A DNA stretch of 64,000 bases from Streptomyces sp. NBC_01217 (GCF_035994185.1 NZ_CP108538.1:3100001-3164000), one strand, 5' to 3'; positions 8,185 through 17,690 are shown, counted from the first letter of the stretch. Notes: a model not told the origin generated them from the letters alone. Translations and numbers: made by a program.

Positions 8185-9408
8185 GTGGCCGGAACCACAC
8201 CGGGTACCCCCCGCGTTCTGCGGGCCATGAACGACCGGGCCGCCCTCGATCTGCTGCTGGAGCACGGGCCCCTGCCGCGGACCAGGATCGGAAAGCTGAC
8301 CGGGCTCTCCAAGCCCACCGCCTCGCAGCTGCTGGCGCGGCTGGAGGCGGCCGGGCTGGTTGTCGCCACCGGGACCGTGGCCGGGCGGCCGGGGCCCAAT
8401 GCGCAGCTGTACGCGGTGAACGCGCGGGCCGCCCATGTCGCTGGGCTGGATGTGAACGCCCAGCGGATCGTCGCCGCCGTCGCCGATGTGACCGGTGAGA
8501 CGGTCGGGGAGTTCGAGCTGCGCACCCCGGGGCGGCGTGCCGACTCCGTGGTGCGGCAGGTGGCGGAGGCGCTGGACGGGGCGGTAAAGGACGCCGGGCT
8601 GACCCGCGCCGATGTGCACCGGGTCGTCATCGGGACGCCGGGGGCCTTCGACCCCGGTACCGGGCGGCTGCGGTACGCCTCGCACCTGCCCGGCTGGCAC
8701 TCCCCCACCCTGCTGGACGAGCTGGCCGCCTTTCTGCCGATGCCGGTCGAGTACGAGAACGACGTGAACCTCGTCGCGGTGGCCGAACAGCGGCTCGGCG
8801 CGGCGCGCGGGCACGACGACTTCGTCCTGCTGTGGAACGAGGAGGGGCTCGGTGCCGCCCTCGTCATCAACGGGCGGCTGCACCGCGGCTTCACCGGTGG
8901 TGCCGGTGAGGTCGGCTTCCTGCCGGTGCCCGGCGTGCCCCTGGTCCGCCAGGTCACCAAGGCGAACGCGGGCGGATTCCAGGAGCTGGCGGGCGCGCAG
9001 GTGCTGTCCCGGCTGGCCCGGGAGCTCGGCATCGACGACGAGCTCAGCCGCGGCTCGGGCACCCATCACGAGGTCGCGGCCCGGCTGGTCGCCCGGGCCG
9101 CCGAGGCCGCGGAGTCGGGCGAGGACGGCCCGTACTCCCGGCTCCTCGATCTGTTCGCCACCGGACTCGCGACCGGTCTCGCCTCGATGGTCGCCGTGCT
9201 GGATCCGGAACTCGTCGTGCTGTCGGGCGAGTTGATCGCGGTCGGCGGGGAGCCGCTGCGCGGCCGGGTGGAGTCCGAGCTCATCGAGCTGGCGGCCTCC
9301 CGGCCCCGGCTGATCGTCGGTGACGTGACCCACCGCCCCGTACTGCGCGGCGCGCTGGAGAGCGCGCTCGCCACCACCCGCGACGAAGTCTTCGACACGT
9401 CGCGCTGA
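8185..9408 (+). CDS. csnR: ROK-family transcriptional repressor of chitosan-oligosaccharide uptake
   Basis: This 407-residue regulator has an N-terminal winged helix-turn-helix (about 10-65, GPLPRTRIGKLTGLSKPTAS) and a C-terminal ROK sugar-sensing domain (about 75-390). The ROK zinc-type Cys cluster is not apparent. The first gene of the conserved csnR-E-F-G-H-K order and the matching operator identify it as CsnR, which represses the cluster until glucosamine oligosaccharides are present (known from S. lividans and S. coelicolor). The start is GTG 8185; it is not known which residues bind the inducer. Confidence 0.9.
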   Translation: MAGTTPGTPRVLRAMNDRAALDLLLEHGPLPRTRIGKLTGLSKPTASQLLARLEAAGLVVATGTVAGRPGPNAQLYAVNARAAHVAGLDVNAQRIVAAVADVTGETVGEFELRTPGRRADSVVRQVAEALDGAVKDAGLTRADVHRVVIGTPGAFDPGTGRLRYASHLPGWHSPTLLDELAAFLPMPVEYENDVNLVAVAEQRLGAARGHDDFVLLWNEEGLGAALVINGRLHRGFTGGAGEVGFLPVPGVPLVRQVTKANAGGFQELAGAQVLSRLARELGIDDELSRGSGTHHEVAARLVARAAEAAESGEDGPYSRLLDLFATGLATGLASMVAVLDPELVVLSGELIAVGGEPLRGRVESELIELAASRPRLIVGDVTHRPVLRGALESALATTRDEVFDTSR

Positions 9409-9471
9409 CCCCGTACCCACTGATCCGTCCGAGCCACTCTCCGTCCCAATCCTTCATCGGGAGACTCCGCC

Positions 9472-10809
9472 ATGTCCGGAAACCGCCGGAAGACGGCCGC
9501 CGCGCTCGCCGCGACCGCCGCGATATCGCTGTTCGCCTCCGCCTGTACGGGCCAGAGCAACTCCGGTGCCAGTGATGACGCGTCCAAGGAGACGACCATC
9601 AACTTCTGGCACGGCTGGAGCGCCCCGAACGAGGTCAAGGCGATCCAGGCCACGGTCGACGCCTTCGAGAAGGCGCACCCCAACATCCATGTGAAGGTCG
9701 TCGGTAACATGACCGACGACAAGATCAACCAGGCGCTGCGGGCGGGCGGTTCGAAGGCCCCGGACGTCGTGTCGTCCTTCACCACGAACAATGTCGGCAA
9801 GTTCTGCTCGTCGAAGGCGTTCGTCGACCTCAACCCCTTCCTGAAGAAGGACGGGATCGACGCGGACAAGACCTTCCCCAAGGCGATGAACGAGTACACG
9901 CAGTTCGACGGTGTGCGCTGCACCGTGCCGCTGCTCGGTGACGCGTACGGGCTGTACTACAACAAGGACGCGTTCGAGGCCGCCGGGATCACCGCCCCGC
10001 CGAAGACCTGGTCGGAACTGGCCGCGGACGCCAAGAAGCTGACGAAGACCAAGGGTGACTCGTACCAGCAGCTCGGATTCATGCCGAACTACCACGGCTA
10101 CGAGTCGACGACCGAGCACTACCTCGGCGGCTGGAACCCCACGTACTTCGACACGGACGGCAAGTCGAACATCGCCAAGGACCCGGCGTTCGCCTCCATG
10201 CTCACCACCCAGAAGAAGCTGGTCGACGACCTGGGCGGCTACGAGAAGCTGGAGAAGTACCGCACCTCGTTCGGTGACGAGTGGGGCGCCAAGCACCCGT
10301 TCCACACAGGCCAGGTGGCCATGCAACTGGACGGCGAGTGGCGGCTCGGCATGGCCGAGGACACCAAGCCGGGCTTCGAGATCGGGGTGGCCCCGATGCC
10401 CGTCGCCGACGACGAGGCCGACACCTACGGCAAGGGCTATCTGACGGGCACCATCGCCGGTATCGCGTCCACGTCGAAGAAGCAGAACGCGTCCTGGGAG
10501 CTGGTGAAGTTCATGACGACCGACACCGACGCGGTGGTCGACTTCGCCAACGCCATCCACAACGTGCCGTCCACGCTGGACGCGCTGAAGTCGCCGAAGC
10601 TGAAGTACGACCCGCGGTTCAAGACGTTCCTGGACATCGCCGCGAACCCGGACAGCACCACCACCCCGCCCTCGGTGAACGGCGGCGCGTACCTGGTGTC
10701 CCTGCAGAACCTCGGATTCGACATCGAGAAGGGCAAGCAGACGGACATCAAGGCCGGTCTGGAGAAGACCGCCGCGGAGATCGACGCGGCGATCGCCCAG
10801 GCGAAGTAG
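9472..10809 (+). CDS. csnE: Sugar ABC transporter substrate-binding lipoprotein
   Basis: This extracellular solute-binding protein (445 aa) of the carbohydrate type 1 family should capture chitosan-derived glucosamine oligosaccharides for the importer. A basic n-region and hydrophobic stretch end in the lipobox-like FASAC, with the lipidated Cys at about 25. Typical motifs follow: FWHGWSAPNE, YGLYYNKDAFEAAGI and the WELVKF region. It lies 63 bp after csnR and 7 bp before the first permease gene. The ATG is preceded by GGGAGA. No ATPase gene is in the operon, so a shared MsiK-type ATPase encoded elsewhere presumably energises transport. Confidence 0.9.
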   Translation: MSGNRRKTAAALAATAAISLFASACTGQSNSGASDDASKETTINFWHGWSAPNEVKAIQATVDAFEKAHPNIHVKVVGNMTDDKINQALRAGGSKAPDVVSSFTTNNVGKFCSSKAFVDLNPFLKKDGIDADKTFPKAMNEYTQFDGVRCTVPLLGDAYGLYYNKDAFEAAGITAPPKTWSELAADAKKLTKTKGDSYQQLGFMPNYHGYESTTEHYLGGWNPTYFDTDGKSNIAKDPAFASMLTTQKKLVDDLGGYEKLEKYRTSFGDEWGAKHPFHTGQVAMQLDGEWRLGMAEDTKPGFEIGVAPMPVADDEADTYGKGYLTGTIAGIASTSKKQNASWELVKFMTTDTDAVVDFANAIHNVPSTLDALKSPKLKYDPRFKTFLDIAANPDSTTTPPSVNGGAYLVSLQNLGFDIEKGKQTDIKAGLEKTAAEIDAAIAQAK

Positions 10810-10816
10810 CACCGCG

Positions 10817-11770
10817 ATGAGCACGAGCACGCACACGTACGCTCTGCGTTCGAAGCGCCGCCGGTCGGCCCTTCGGACGGCGGCCTTCATGTCGCCGTGG
10901 CTGATCGGGTTCGGCGTCTTCTTCGCCTATCCGCTGATCTCCACGCTCTACTTCTCCTTCACCAGCTACGACGGTTTCGCGGCCCCGGAATTCAGCGGGC
11001 TGAAGAACTGGTCGTACGTCTTCACCGACTACCCGCTGTTCTGGCCCGCGCTGCGCAACACGCTCTGGCTGGTCGTGGTCATGGTGACCTGCCGGGTGGT
11101 GTTCGGGCTCGGTGTCGGGATGCTGATCACCAGGATCAAGACAGGTACGGGGGTCTTCCGCACCCTGTTCTATCTGCCGTATCTGGCCCCGCCGGTCGCG
11201 GCGACCCTCGGCTTCGTCTTCCTGCTCAACCCGGGGACGGGGCCGGTCAATTCGATCCTCGGCGATCTGGGGCTGCCCACGCCGGGCTGGTTCACCGACG
11301 CCGCCTGGTCCAAACCGGCGCTGACCGCGCTCGCGGTGTGGGGGGTGGGCGACCTGATGGTGATCTTCATGGCCGCGCTGCTCGACGTACCGAAGGAGCA
11401 GTACGAGGCGGCGGAGCTGGACGGGGCGACCGCGTTCCAGCGGTTCCGCTTCGTCACCCTGCCGAACATCTCGCCGATCGTGATGTTCGCCGTGGTCACC
11501 GGGATCATCCAGACGATGCAGTACTACACCCAGCCGCTCGTGGCGGGGAAGGTCGCCTCGGGCGTGATGGGCGGCTCCGGGCAGCAGTTCGAACCGGGCT
11601 ATCCCGACAAGTCGACACTGACGCTTCCGCAGCTCGTCTACAACCTCGGCTTCCAGCGCTTCGACTACGGCTCCGCCTGCGTGGTCGCGCTCGTTCTCTT
11701 CGTCCTCGCGATGGCGTTCACCGCACTGCTGATGCGGCGTCGCAGCGGGCTGATCCAGGCAGGTGAGTGA
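10817..11770 (+). CDS. csnF: Sugar ABC transporter permease (MalF type)
   Basis: A 317-residue inner-membrane permease with about six transmembrane helices. The binding-protein-dependent permease loop EAAELDGATAFQRFRFVTLP (about 195-214) contacts the ATPase. It forms the heteromeric channel with the next gene, whose GTG start overlaps its 3' end by 8 bp, indicating coupled translation. Confidence 0.92.
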   Translation: MSTSTHTYALRSKRRRSALRTAAFMSPWLIGFGVFFAYPLISTLYFSFTSYDGFAAPEFSGLKNWSYVFTDYPLFWPALRNTLWLVVVMVTCRVVFGLGVGMLITRIKTGTGVFRTLFYLPYLAPPVAATLGFVFLLNPGTGPVNSILGDLGLPTPGWFTDAAWSKPALTALAVWGVGDLMVIFMAALLDVPKEQYEAAELDGATAFQRFRFVTLPNISPIVMFAVVTGIIQTMQYYTQPLVAGKVASGVMGGSGQQFEPGYPDKSTLTLPQLVYNLGFQRFDYGSACVVALVLFVLAMAFTALLMRRRSGLIQAGE

Positions 11771-12674
11771 CGTGGCGCAGGCTCTCGACACCCTCAAGGC
11801 GGCCGGCCCCGCGCCCGACCCGGTCACCCCGGCCGAGCGCACGGCCCGCCGCAAGACGCTGCTGCACTGGATCGCCGTGCACTCGCTCGGCGTCGCCGCC
11901 GCGCTCTTCTTCGTGCTGCCGTTCGTCTTCCTCCTGCTCACCTCGCTGATGAGCGACCAGCAGGCGCTGACCCGCGATCTGTGGCCTCACCCCTTCGAGT
12001 GGAGCAACTACAGGAAGGTGTTCGACACCCCGGGCTTTCTGACCTGGTGGAAGAACACCCTGCTGTACGCGGGCCTCGGCACCGTCCTCACGGTCGTGTC
12101 GTCGCTGCCCGTGGCGTACGCGCTCGCCAAGTTCCGCTTCCGCGGGCGGCATCTGTCGCTGATGCTCGTCATCTCGATGATGATGCTGCCGCCGCAGGTC
12201 GTCGTCATCCCGATGTATCTGTTCTGGGCGAAGCAGCTGGACATGTCCGGCACGCTCTGGCCGCTGATCATCCCGATGGCCTTCGGTGACGCGTTCTCCA
12301 TCTTCCTGCTGCGGCAGTTCCTGCTGACCATCCCGAACGAGTACCTCGACGCGGCGAGGGTCGACGGCTGCGGCGAACTGCGCACCCTGCTCAAGGTCGT
12401 GGTGCCGATGGCCAGACCGGGCATCGCCGCCGTCGCGCTCTTCCAGTTCTTCTACGCCTGGAACGACTACTTCGGACCGCAGATCTACGCCTCCGAGAAC
12501 CCGGCCGCCTGGACGCTCAGTTACGGCCTGGAATCCTTCAAGGGCGCACACCACACCGACTGGAACCTGACCATGGCCGCGACCGTACTGGTCATGGCCC
12601 CTGTGATCCTCGTCTTCTTCTTCGCTCAAAAGGCTTTTGTCGAGGGCGTCACACTGACCGGAGTAAAGGGCTGA
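11763..12674 (+). CDS. csnG: Sugar ABC transporter permease (MalG type)
   Basis: This is the second channel subunit (303 aa), with six predicted membrane helices and the EAA-like loop EYLDAARVDGCGELRTLLKV near residues 194-213. The GTG at 11763 overlaps the end of csnF. A second in-frame GTG at 11772 is possible. It is followed after 3 bp by the GH4 gene, so the importer and intracellular processing enzymes are one transcription unit. Confidence 0.92.
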   Translation: MSDVAQALDTLKAAGPAPDPVTPAERTARRKTLLHWIAVHSLGVAAALFFVLPFVFLLLTSLMSDQQALTRDLWPHPFEWSNYRKVFDTPGFLTWWKNTLLYAGLGTVLTVVSSLPVAYALAKFRFRGRHLSLMLVISMMMLPPQVVVIPMYLFWAKQLDMSGTLWPLIIPMAFGDAFSIFLLRQFLLTIPNEYLDAARVDGCGELRTLLKVVVPMARPGIAAVALFQFFYAWNDYFGPQIYASENPAAWTLSYGLESFKGAHHTDWNLTMAATVLVMAPVILVFFFAQKAFVEGVTLTGVKG

Positions 12675-12677
12675 CCT

Positions 12678-13943
12678 ATGAAGCTCGCAGTAGTTGGTGG
12701 CGGGTCCACCTACACACCTGAACTGATCGACGGCTTCGCCCGGCTGCGGGACACGCTGCCCATCGAGGAACTCGTCCTCGTCGACCCGGCGGCCGACCGT
12801 CTCGAACTCGTCGGCGGCCTCGCCCGGCGGATCTTCGCCAAGCAGGGCCACCCGGGGAGGATCGTCACCACCTCGGACCTCGACGCGGGCGTCGACGGCG
12901 CCGACGCGGTCCTGCTCCAGCTGCGCGTCGGTGGCCAGGCCGCCCGCAACCAGGACGAGACCTGGCCGCTGGAGTGCGGCTGCATCGGCCAGGAGACCAC
13001 CGGGGCCGGCGGCCTCGCCAAGGCGCTGCGCACCGTGCCCGTCGTCCTGGACATCGCCGAGCGGGTCCGCCGCACCAACCCGGACGCCTGGATCATCGAC
13101 TTCACCAATCCGGTCGGCATCGTCACCCGTGCGCTGCTCCAGGCCGGGCACAAGGCCGTCGGCCTGTGCAACGTGGCGATCGGCTTCCAGCGGAAGTTCG
13201 CCCGGCTCCTCGATGTCACCCCCGGCGAGGTACACCTCGACCATGTCGGGCTCAACCATCTGACCTGGGAGCTCGGGGTCCGGCTCGGCGGCCCGGACGG
13301 CGAGAACGTCCTGCCGAAGCTGCTCGCCGAGCACGGCGACGCGATCGCCGACGATCTGCACATGCCGCGGGCGATCGTCGACCGGCTCGGCGTCGTCCCC
13401 TCGTACTACCTGCGGTACTTCTACGCGCACGACGAGGTCGTACGGGAACTCGGCACCAAGCCGTCCCGGGCGGCCGAGGTCGCCGCGATGGAGAAGGAGC
13501 TCCTCGCCATGTACGGCGACCCGGCGCTGGACGAGAAGCCCGCACTGCTCGCCAAGCGCGGCGGCGCCTTTTACTCGGAGGCGGCCGTGGACCTGGCGTC
13601 CTCGCTGCTCGGCTCGGGCGGCTCGGCGGTGCAGGTCGTCAACACGTACAACAGGGGGACGCTGCCGTTCCTGCCGGACGACGCGGTGATCGAGGTGCAG
13701 GCCCGGGTCGACGGCACGGGCGCGACGCCGCTCGCCGTTCCCGAGCTGGATCCGCTGTACGCCGGCCTGATCTCCCATGTGACGGCGTACGAGGACCTCG
13801 CCCTGGAAGCCGCGCTGCGCGGGGGCCGCGAGCGGGTCTTCAAGGCGCTGCTCGCGCACCCGCTGATCGGCCAGTTCGAGTACGCCGAGGCGCTCACCGA
13901 CAAGCTGATCGCGCACAACCGGGAGCACCTGGCGTGGGCGTGA
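12678..13943 (+). CDS. csnH: GH4-family glycosidase (6-phospho-beta-glucosidase-like)
   Basis: A 421-residue NAD- and divalent-metal-dependent glycosidase of family GH4. It begins with the dinucleotide-binding motif KLAVVGGGSTYTPEL. The family metal/catalytic elements are visible: TNPVGIVT, LCNVAIGFQ with the metal-ligand Cys, and HVGLNHLTW with the metal-ligand His. In the csn context it is expected to cleave imported (possibly phosphorylated) glucosamine oligosaccharides inside the cell. The exact substrate cannot be read from sequence; 6-phospho-beta-glucosidase is the generic annotation. An AAGGG lies just before the start. Confidence 0.9.
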   Translation: MKLAVVGGGSTYTPELIDGFARLRDTLPIEELVLVDPAADRLELVGGLARRIFAKQGHPGRIVTTSDLDAGVDGADAVLLQLRVGGQAARNQDETWPLECGCIGQETTGAGGLAKALRTVPVVLDIAERVRRTNPDAWIIDFTNPVGIVTRALLQAGHKAVGLCNVAIGFQRKFARLLDVTPGEVHLDHVGLNHLTWELGVRLGGPDGENVLPKLLAEHGDAIADDLHMPRAIVDRLGVVPSYYLRYFYAHDEVVRELGTKPSRAAEVAAMEKELLAMYGDPALDEKPALLAKRGGAFYSEAAVDLASSLLGSGGSAVQVVNTYNRGTLPFLPDDAVIEVQARVDGTGATPLAVPELDPLYAGLISHVTAYEDLALEAALRGGRERVFKALLAHPLIGQFEYAEALTDKLIAHNREHLAWA

Positions 13944-14908
13944 ACGCTTCGGTCCTCGCGATCGATGCGGGGAACAGCAAGACCGATGTGGCACTCGTCG
14001 GTGAGGACGGAACGGTGCTGTCGGCGGCCCGCGGCGGTGGCTTCCAGCCGCCGGTCGTGGGCATCGAGGCGGCCGTGGACGTTCTCGGTGCGGCCGTCGG
14101 CCGGGCGCTGGAGCTGTCCGGCGTGCCGTCCGGCTCCGTCGCGCATGTGTCGGCCGCTCTCGCCAACGCCGACCTTCCGGTGGAGGAGGAGCAGCTGGCG
14201 GCGGCGCTGCGGGCCCGTGGCTGGGGTGCCACGGTCGAGGTCCGCAACGACACCTTCGCGATTCTGCGTGCGGGGGTGGACGAGCCGCGGGGGGTGGCGG
14301 TCGTCTGCGGTGCGGGGATCAACTGCGTCGGCATGGTGCCGGACGGGAGGACCGCGCGCTTCCCGGCCATAGGCCGGATCTCCGGTGACTGGGGCGGTGG
14401 TTCGGGGCTGGCCGAGGAGGCGATGTGGTTCGCCTCGCGGGCGGAGGACGGCCGCGGTGAGCCGACCGAACTGGCGCGTGCGCTCCCCGGGCACTTCGGG
14501 CTCGGCTCGATGTACGCGCTGATCGAGGCGCTGCATCTGGGCCGGCTCGGGTTCGAGCGGCGGTACGAGCTGACTCCGGTGCTCTTCGCGACCGCTGCGG
14601 CCGGGGACCGGGTGGCGGGTGCGCTGGTGGACCGGCTGGCGGAGGAGGTCGTCGCGATGGCATCGGTCGCGCTGGGCAGGCTCGGTCTGCTGGACGAGGA
14701 GGCACCGGTGGTGCTGGGCGGCGGCGTACTGGCGGCCCGTCACCCGCAGTTGGACGACAAGATCGGCGAACTCCTCGCGGTGCGCGCCCCGAAGGCGGTG
14801 GTCAGGGTGGTGACGGAGCCTCCGGTTCTGGGGGCCGCGCTGCTCGGCCTGGATCACACGGGGGCGGCCGACGAGGTGCACGAGAGGCTGCGTGCGCAGT
14901 ACGGCTGA
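13934..14908 (+). CDS. csnK: BadF/BadG-type sugar kinase (N-acetylglucosamine kinase-like)
   Basis: This 324-residue ASKHA-fold kinase carries the phosphate-1 motif AIDAGNSKTDVA, the phosphate-2 region GAGINCVG and GRISGDWGGGSGL. It probably phosphorylates glucosamine-type sugars delivered by the csn importer or released by CsnH. It overlaps the csnH stop codon. GTG 13934 is preferred because GGGAG lies 8 bases upstream; GTG 13940, in a GTGA overlap, is the alternative. It is the last gene of the operon and is followed by a strong hairpin. Confidence 0.88.
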   Translation: MGVNASVLAIDAGNSKTDVALVGEDGTVLSAARGGGFQPPVVGIEAAVDVLGAAVGRALELSGVPSGSVAHVSAALANADLPVEEEQLAAALRARGWGATVEVRNDTFAILRAGVDEPRGVAVVCGAGINCVGMVPDGRTARFPAIGRISGDWGGGSGLAEEAMWFASRAEDGRGEPTELARALPGHFGLGSMYALIEALHLGRLGFERRYELTPVLFATAAAGDRVAGALVDRLAEEVVAMASVALGRLGLLDEEAPVVLGGGVLAARHPQLDDKIGELLAVRAPKAVVRVVTEPPVLGAALLGLDHTGAADEVHERLRAQYG

Positions 14909-14926
14909 CACGGTTGCCGTACGTGA

Positions 14927-14962
14927 GGGGCGTCCTGCGATGCAAATGCCGCAGGACGCCCC
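14927..14962 (+). terminator. csn operon terminator
   Basis: GGGGCGTCCTGCG (14927-14939) pairs perfectly with CGCAGGACGCCCC (14950-14962) around a 10-base loop. Flanking CCGTACG/CGTACGG bases can extend the stem. It lies 18 bases after csnK. Confidence 0.9.
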
Positions 14963-15246
14963 TTGCGTACGGGAACCGATCAGTTGTCCCGGACGTGTTC
15001 ATGAGTGGGGAGATCGGTCCGCTTCGGGGATTGGTCCGCCGATCGTCTTGATCGGCGGCTCGGGCCTTGGTCGAATGCGTGTGATCGCGTTCGTCGATCG
15101 TGTCAGTGGATCGTGTTCGTGGACCGATGCAGGATCAGGGCGTTCCTTGTGTGGATGTCAGTCCCTGCGGCCATACTTCTGGCCGGGTACCAGTCCCCCG
15201 ATCGGCCGGGGGCCTGACCGCCGTCAGTGACCGAGGGGGAGGTCGA
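14963..15246 (+). promoter_or_regulatory. Leader region of the PknG-like operon with a 9-bp hairpin
   Basis: About 280 bases without a convincing gene separate the csn terminator from the signalling operon. A perfect inverted repeat, CCGCCGATC (15036-15044) / GATCGGCGG (15050-15058) with a 5-base loop, is present. Several degenerate GATCGTG/TTCGT(C/G)GA repeats follow up to about 15125. GAGGGGGAGG at 15233-15242 is the ribosome-binding site of the next gene. The operon promoter should be here, but no clear -35/-10 pair stands out. Confidence 0.5.
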
Positions 15247-16638
15247 GTGACACACCCGCCGAATGTACGTACGGCGCCGGAACACGCGCGGGCGCAGCCG
15301 CCCGTGCCCGCGACCGTACCCGCTCCGCCACAGCGCGGGGCCCGGTCCGCGACGGCGGAGCGGCTGCGGACCGCGGCGACGACCGAACCGGGCAGGCTGC
15401 AGATCATCGGGGCCGTACTGGCCCTGCTCGTCGTCGCGTTCGGGGCCGTGACGGCGTTCGAGATCGCCGACCGGGCGGCCGCGGCCGATGACGTGGTGAG
15501 CCGCAGCCAGCCGCTGAGCGCCGACGCGGCGGACATCTACCGCTCGCTGGCCGATGCCGACACCGCGGCGGCGAGCGGCTTCCTGGCCGGGGCACAGGAG
15601 CCGCGCGATGTCCACGACCGGTACGACAAGGACATCGAGGAGGCGTCCCGGCTGCTGGTGAAGGCCGCGGCCAACACGGACGCGTCGACGGCCTCCGGGC
15701 ACGAGATCACCACGCTCAACGTGGAACTCCCCCGGTACGCGGGCCTGATCGAGCGGGCCCGCGCCAACAACCGGCAGGGTCTGCCGCTGGGCGGTGCCTA
15801 TCTCCGGTACGCGAACCAGAAGATGACCAATGTGCTGCTGCCGGCCGCCGAGCGGCTGTACACGGCGGAGACCGGGCGGCTCGACCGGGACAACGACTCG
15901 GCCAGGGCCTGGCCGTTCTTCTCGCTCGGGCTCGGTGTCGTCGCGCTGGCCGGACTGCTCTGGGCTCAGCGGCGCAACTACCGCAGGACGAACCGGGTCT
16001 TCAACCAGGGGCTGCTCGTCGCGACCGCCGCGTCCACCGTCGTCCTGCTGTGGCTGGCCGTGGGGCACACGGTTGCGCGTGCCGAACTGCTGGACGCCGA
16101 TGTGCACGGGCAGCAGTCCCTCGATGTCCTCAACCACGCGCGGATCGACTCGCTCAAGGCGCGCGCGAATGAGAACCTCACTCTTGTCGCCCGTGGCGCG
16201 GTGCTCACCGCGGACGGCAGGAACGACAAGTACGAGACCGACTACAGCACGGGGATGAAGGCTCTCGGTGCAGAGCTGGGGAAAGCCAGGAAGCTTGCCG
16301 ACGACTCCCAGGGGAGCGGGCCGGTGGCGAACGCCATCAACGGTGTCTCCGAGTGGCAGGGCCGCCACCGGACCGCCCGCACGACCGACGACAGCGGCGA
16401 CTACGAGGGCGCGCTGAAGCAGATCATCGGGCCGAAGGACTCCACGGGTGAGTCCTTCAACCGGGTGGACGAGGCGCTGAAGCAGGCACTCGCCCATGAA
16501 CAGGGCGAATTCACCCGGGCCGCGAAGGACGGGCGCGGGGCGCTGGGCGGGCTGCCGGTCGGGGCCTCGGCGCTCGCCGCGCTGGCGGCCCTCGCCGCCA
16601 TCGTCGGGGTCAACCGCAGGCTCTCGGAGTACCGGTGA
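15247..16638 (+). CDS. GlnX-like four-helix membrane protein
   Basis: A 463-residue membrane protein starting at GTG 15247 after a strong GAGGGGGAGG. Predicted helices lie at about 58-80, 220-240, 257-278 and 433-453, leaving two extracytoplasmic, mostly helical domains between helices 1-2 and 3-4. The cytoplasmic N-terminus is Pro/Ala-rich. Topology and position, immediately before a GlnH-like binding protein and close to a PknG-like kinase, match mycobacterial GlnX, which relays amino-acid binding by GlnH to PknG. The assignment rests on context and topology and not on a specific motif. The next gene follows after 11 bp. Confidence 0.75.
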   Translation: MTHPPNVRTAPEHARAQPPVPATVPAPPQRGARSATAERLRTAATTEPGRLQIIGAVLALLVVAFGAVTAFEIADRAAAADDVVSRSQPLSADAADIYRSLADADTAAASGFLAGAQEPRDVHDRYDKDIEEASRLLVKAAANTDASTASGHEITTLNVELPRYAGLIERARANNRQGLPLGGAYLRYANQKMTNVLLPAAERLYTAETGRLDRDNDSARAWPFFSLGLGVVALAGLLWAQRRNYRRTNRVFNQGLLVATAASTVVLLWLAVGHTVARAELLDADVHGQQSLDVLNHARIDSLKARANENLTLVARGAVLTADGRNDKYETDYSTGMKALGAELGKARKLADDSQGSGPVANAINGVSEWQGRHRTARTTDDSGDYEGALKQIIGPKDSTGESFNRVDEALKQALAHEQGEFTRAAKDGRGALGGLPVGASALAALAALAAIVGVNRRLSEYR

Positions 16639-16649
16639 GAGGGGGAGCG

Positions 16650-17690
16650 ATGACCAGGAAGAGCACGGGCCCCCGGGCCGACCGCAGGCTGCGTGGCTGG
16701 GGTGGGGTGACCGGCATGGCCGTGGCCTGCGCGGTGACGGCCTCGCTCACCCTGCTGCCGCTCTCCCACGGCGGCGCCGACGCCTTCGTCGGGGACTCCT
16801 CCGGACCGGACACGGCGCAGGCGGTGCAGGCCCGGGCCGACGACTGCACCGACCCGGAGGCGAGCCTGCCGCCGTCGAGCGCCGACGGTCCGAGCATCGC
16901 GAAGATCAAGACGCGCGGAAAGCTGATCGCGGGCGTCGACCAGAACAGCTTCCGCTGGGGCTACCGCAACCCGGAGACCGGAAAGCTCGAAGGCTTCGAC
17001 ATCGATCTGGTGCGGGCCATCGCCGAGGACATCCTGGGCGATCCCGACGCGGTGATCTTCCGGGCCATCCCCACCAATCAGCGGATCGCCGCCCTGGAGA
17101 ACGACAAGGTCGACGTCGTCGTCCGGACGATGACGATCAACTGCACCCGGCTGGACCAGGTCTCGTTCTCCACGGCCTACTTCCAGGCCGGGCAGCAGGT
17201 CCTCGCGCCGAAGGGCTCACCGATCACCGGGTTCGACAAGTCCCTTGCAGGCAAGCGGGTCTGCACCGCCGAGGGCTCCACCGCCTACGAGGCACTGGAG
17301 AAGCAGTCGTTCGGCTCGGTCTTCAAGGACGAGCACGACAGCACCGAGGCGGACGAGGACCGGCTCACCGTCCCCAACCAGCTGGACTGCCTGGTACGGC
17401 TGCAGCTGGGCGAGGTCGACGCGGTGGTCACGGACAACGCGCTGGGGGCCGGCCAGGCCGCCCAGGACCCGGCGGTCGAGCTCAAGGGCGACAAGCCGTT
17501 CACCACCGAGTACTACGGCGTGGCGACGAAGCGCGGTGCGAACGATCTGGTGGCCCGGGTCAATCAGGTGCTGGTCGACTACCGCAGGGGAGGTGCGGAC
17601 AGCCCCTGGATGGTGTCGTACCGGAAGTGGCTGGAGGCCGGTCTGCCGGGGATATCGGCGCCACCGGCCCCCAAGTACCGGAGCAACTAG
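16650..17690 (+). CDS. GlnH-like amino-acid-binding protein
   Basis: A 346-residue periplasmic-type solute-binding protein (SBP family 3) with the amino-acid-binding signature GKLEGFDIDLVRAIAED (about 109-125). An N-terminal hydrophobic segment (about 20-42) serves as signal or anchor; its only Cys is too early in the segment to be a convincing lipobox. No ABC permease or ATPase gene is nearby, so it is probably a sensor and not a transporter part, as with mycobacterial GlnH, which binds Asp/Glu. ATG 16650 follows GAGGGGGAG; a GTG at 16635 overlapping the previous gene is the alternative. Confidence 0.82.
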   Translation: MTRKSTGPRADRRLRGWGGVTGMAVACAVTASLTLLPLSHGGADAFVGDSSGPDTAQAVQARADDCTDPEASLPPSSADGPSIAKIKTRGKLIAGVDQNSFRWGYRNPETGKLEGFDIDLVRAIAEDILGDPDAVIFRAIPTNQRIAALENDKVDVVVRTMTINCTRLDQVSFSTAYFQAGQQVLAPKGSPITGFDKSLAGKRVCTAEGSTAYEALEKQSFGSVFKDEHDSTEADEDRLTVPNQLDCLVRLQLGEVDAVVTDNALGAGQAAQDPAVELKGDKPFTTEYYGVATKRGANDLVARVNQVLVDYRRGGADSPWMVSYRKWLEAGLPGISAPPAPKYRSN

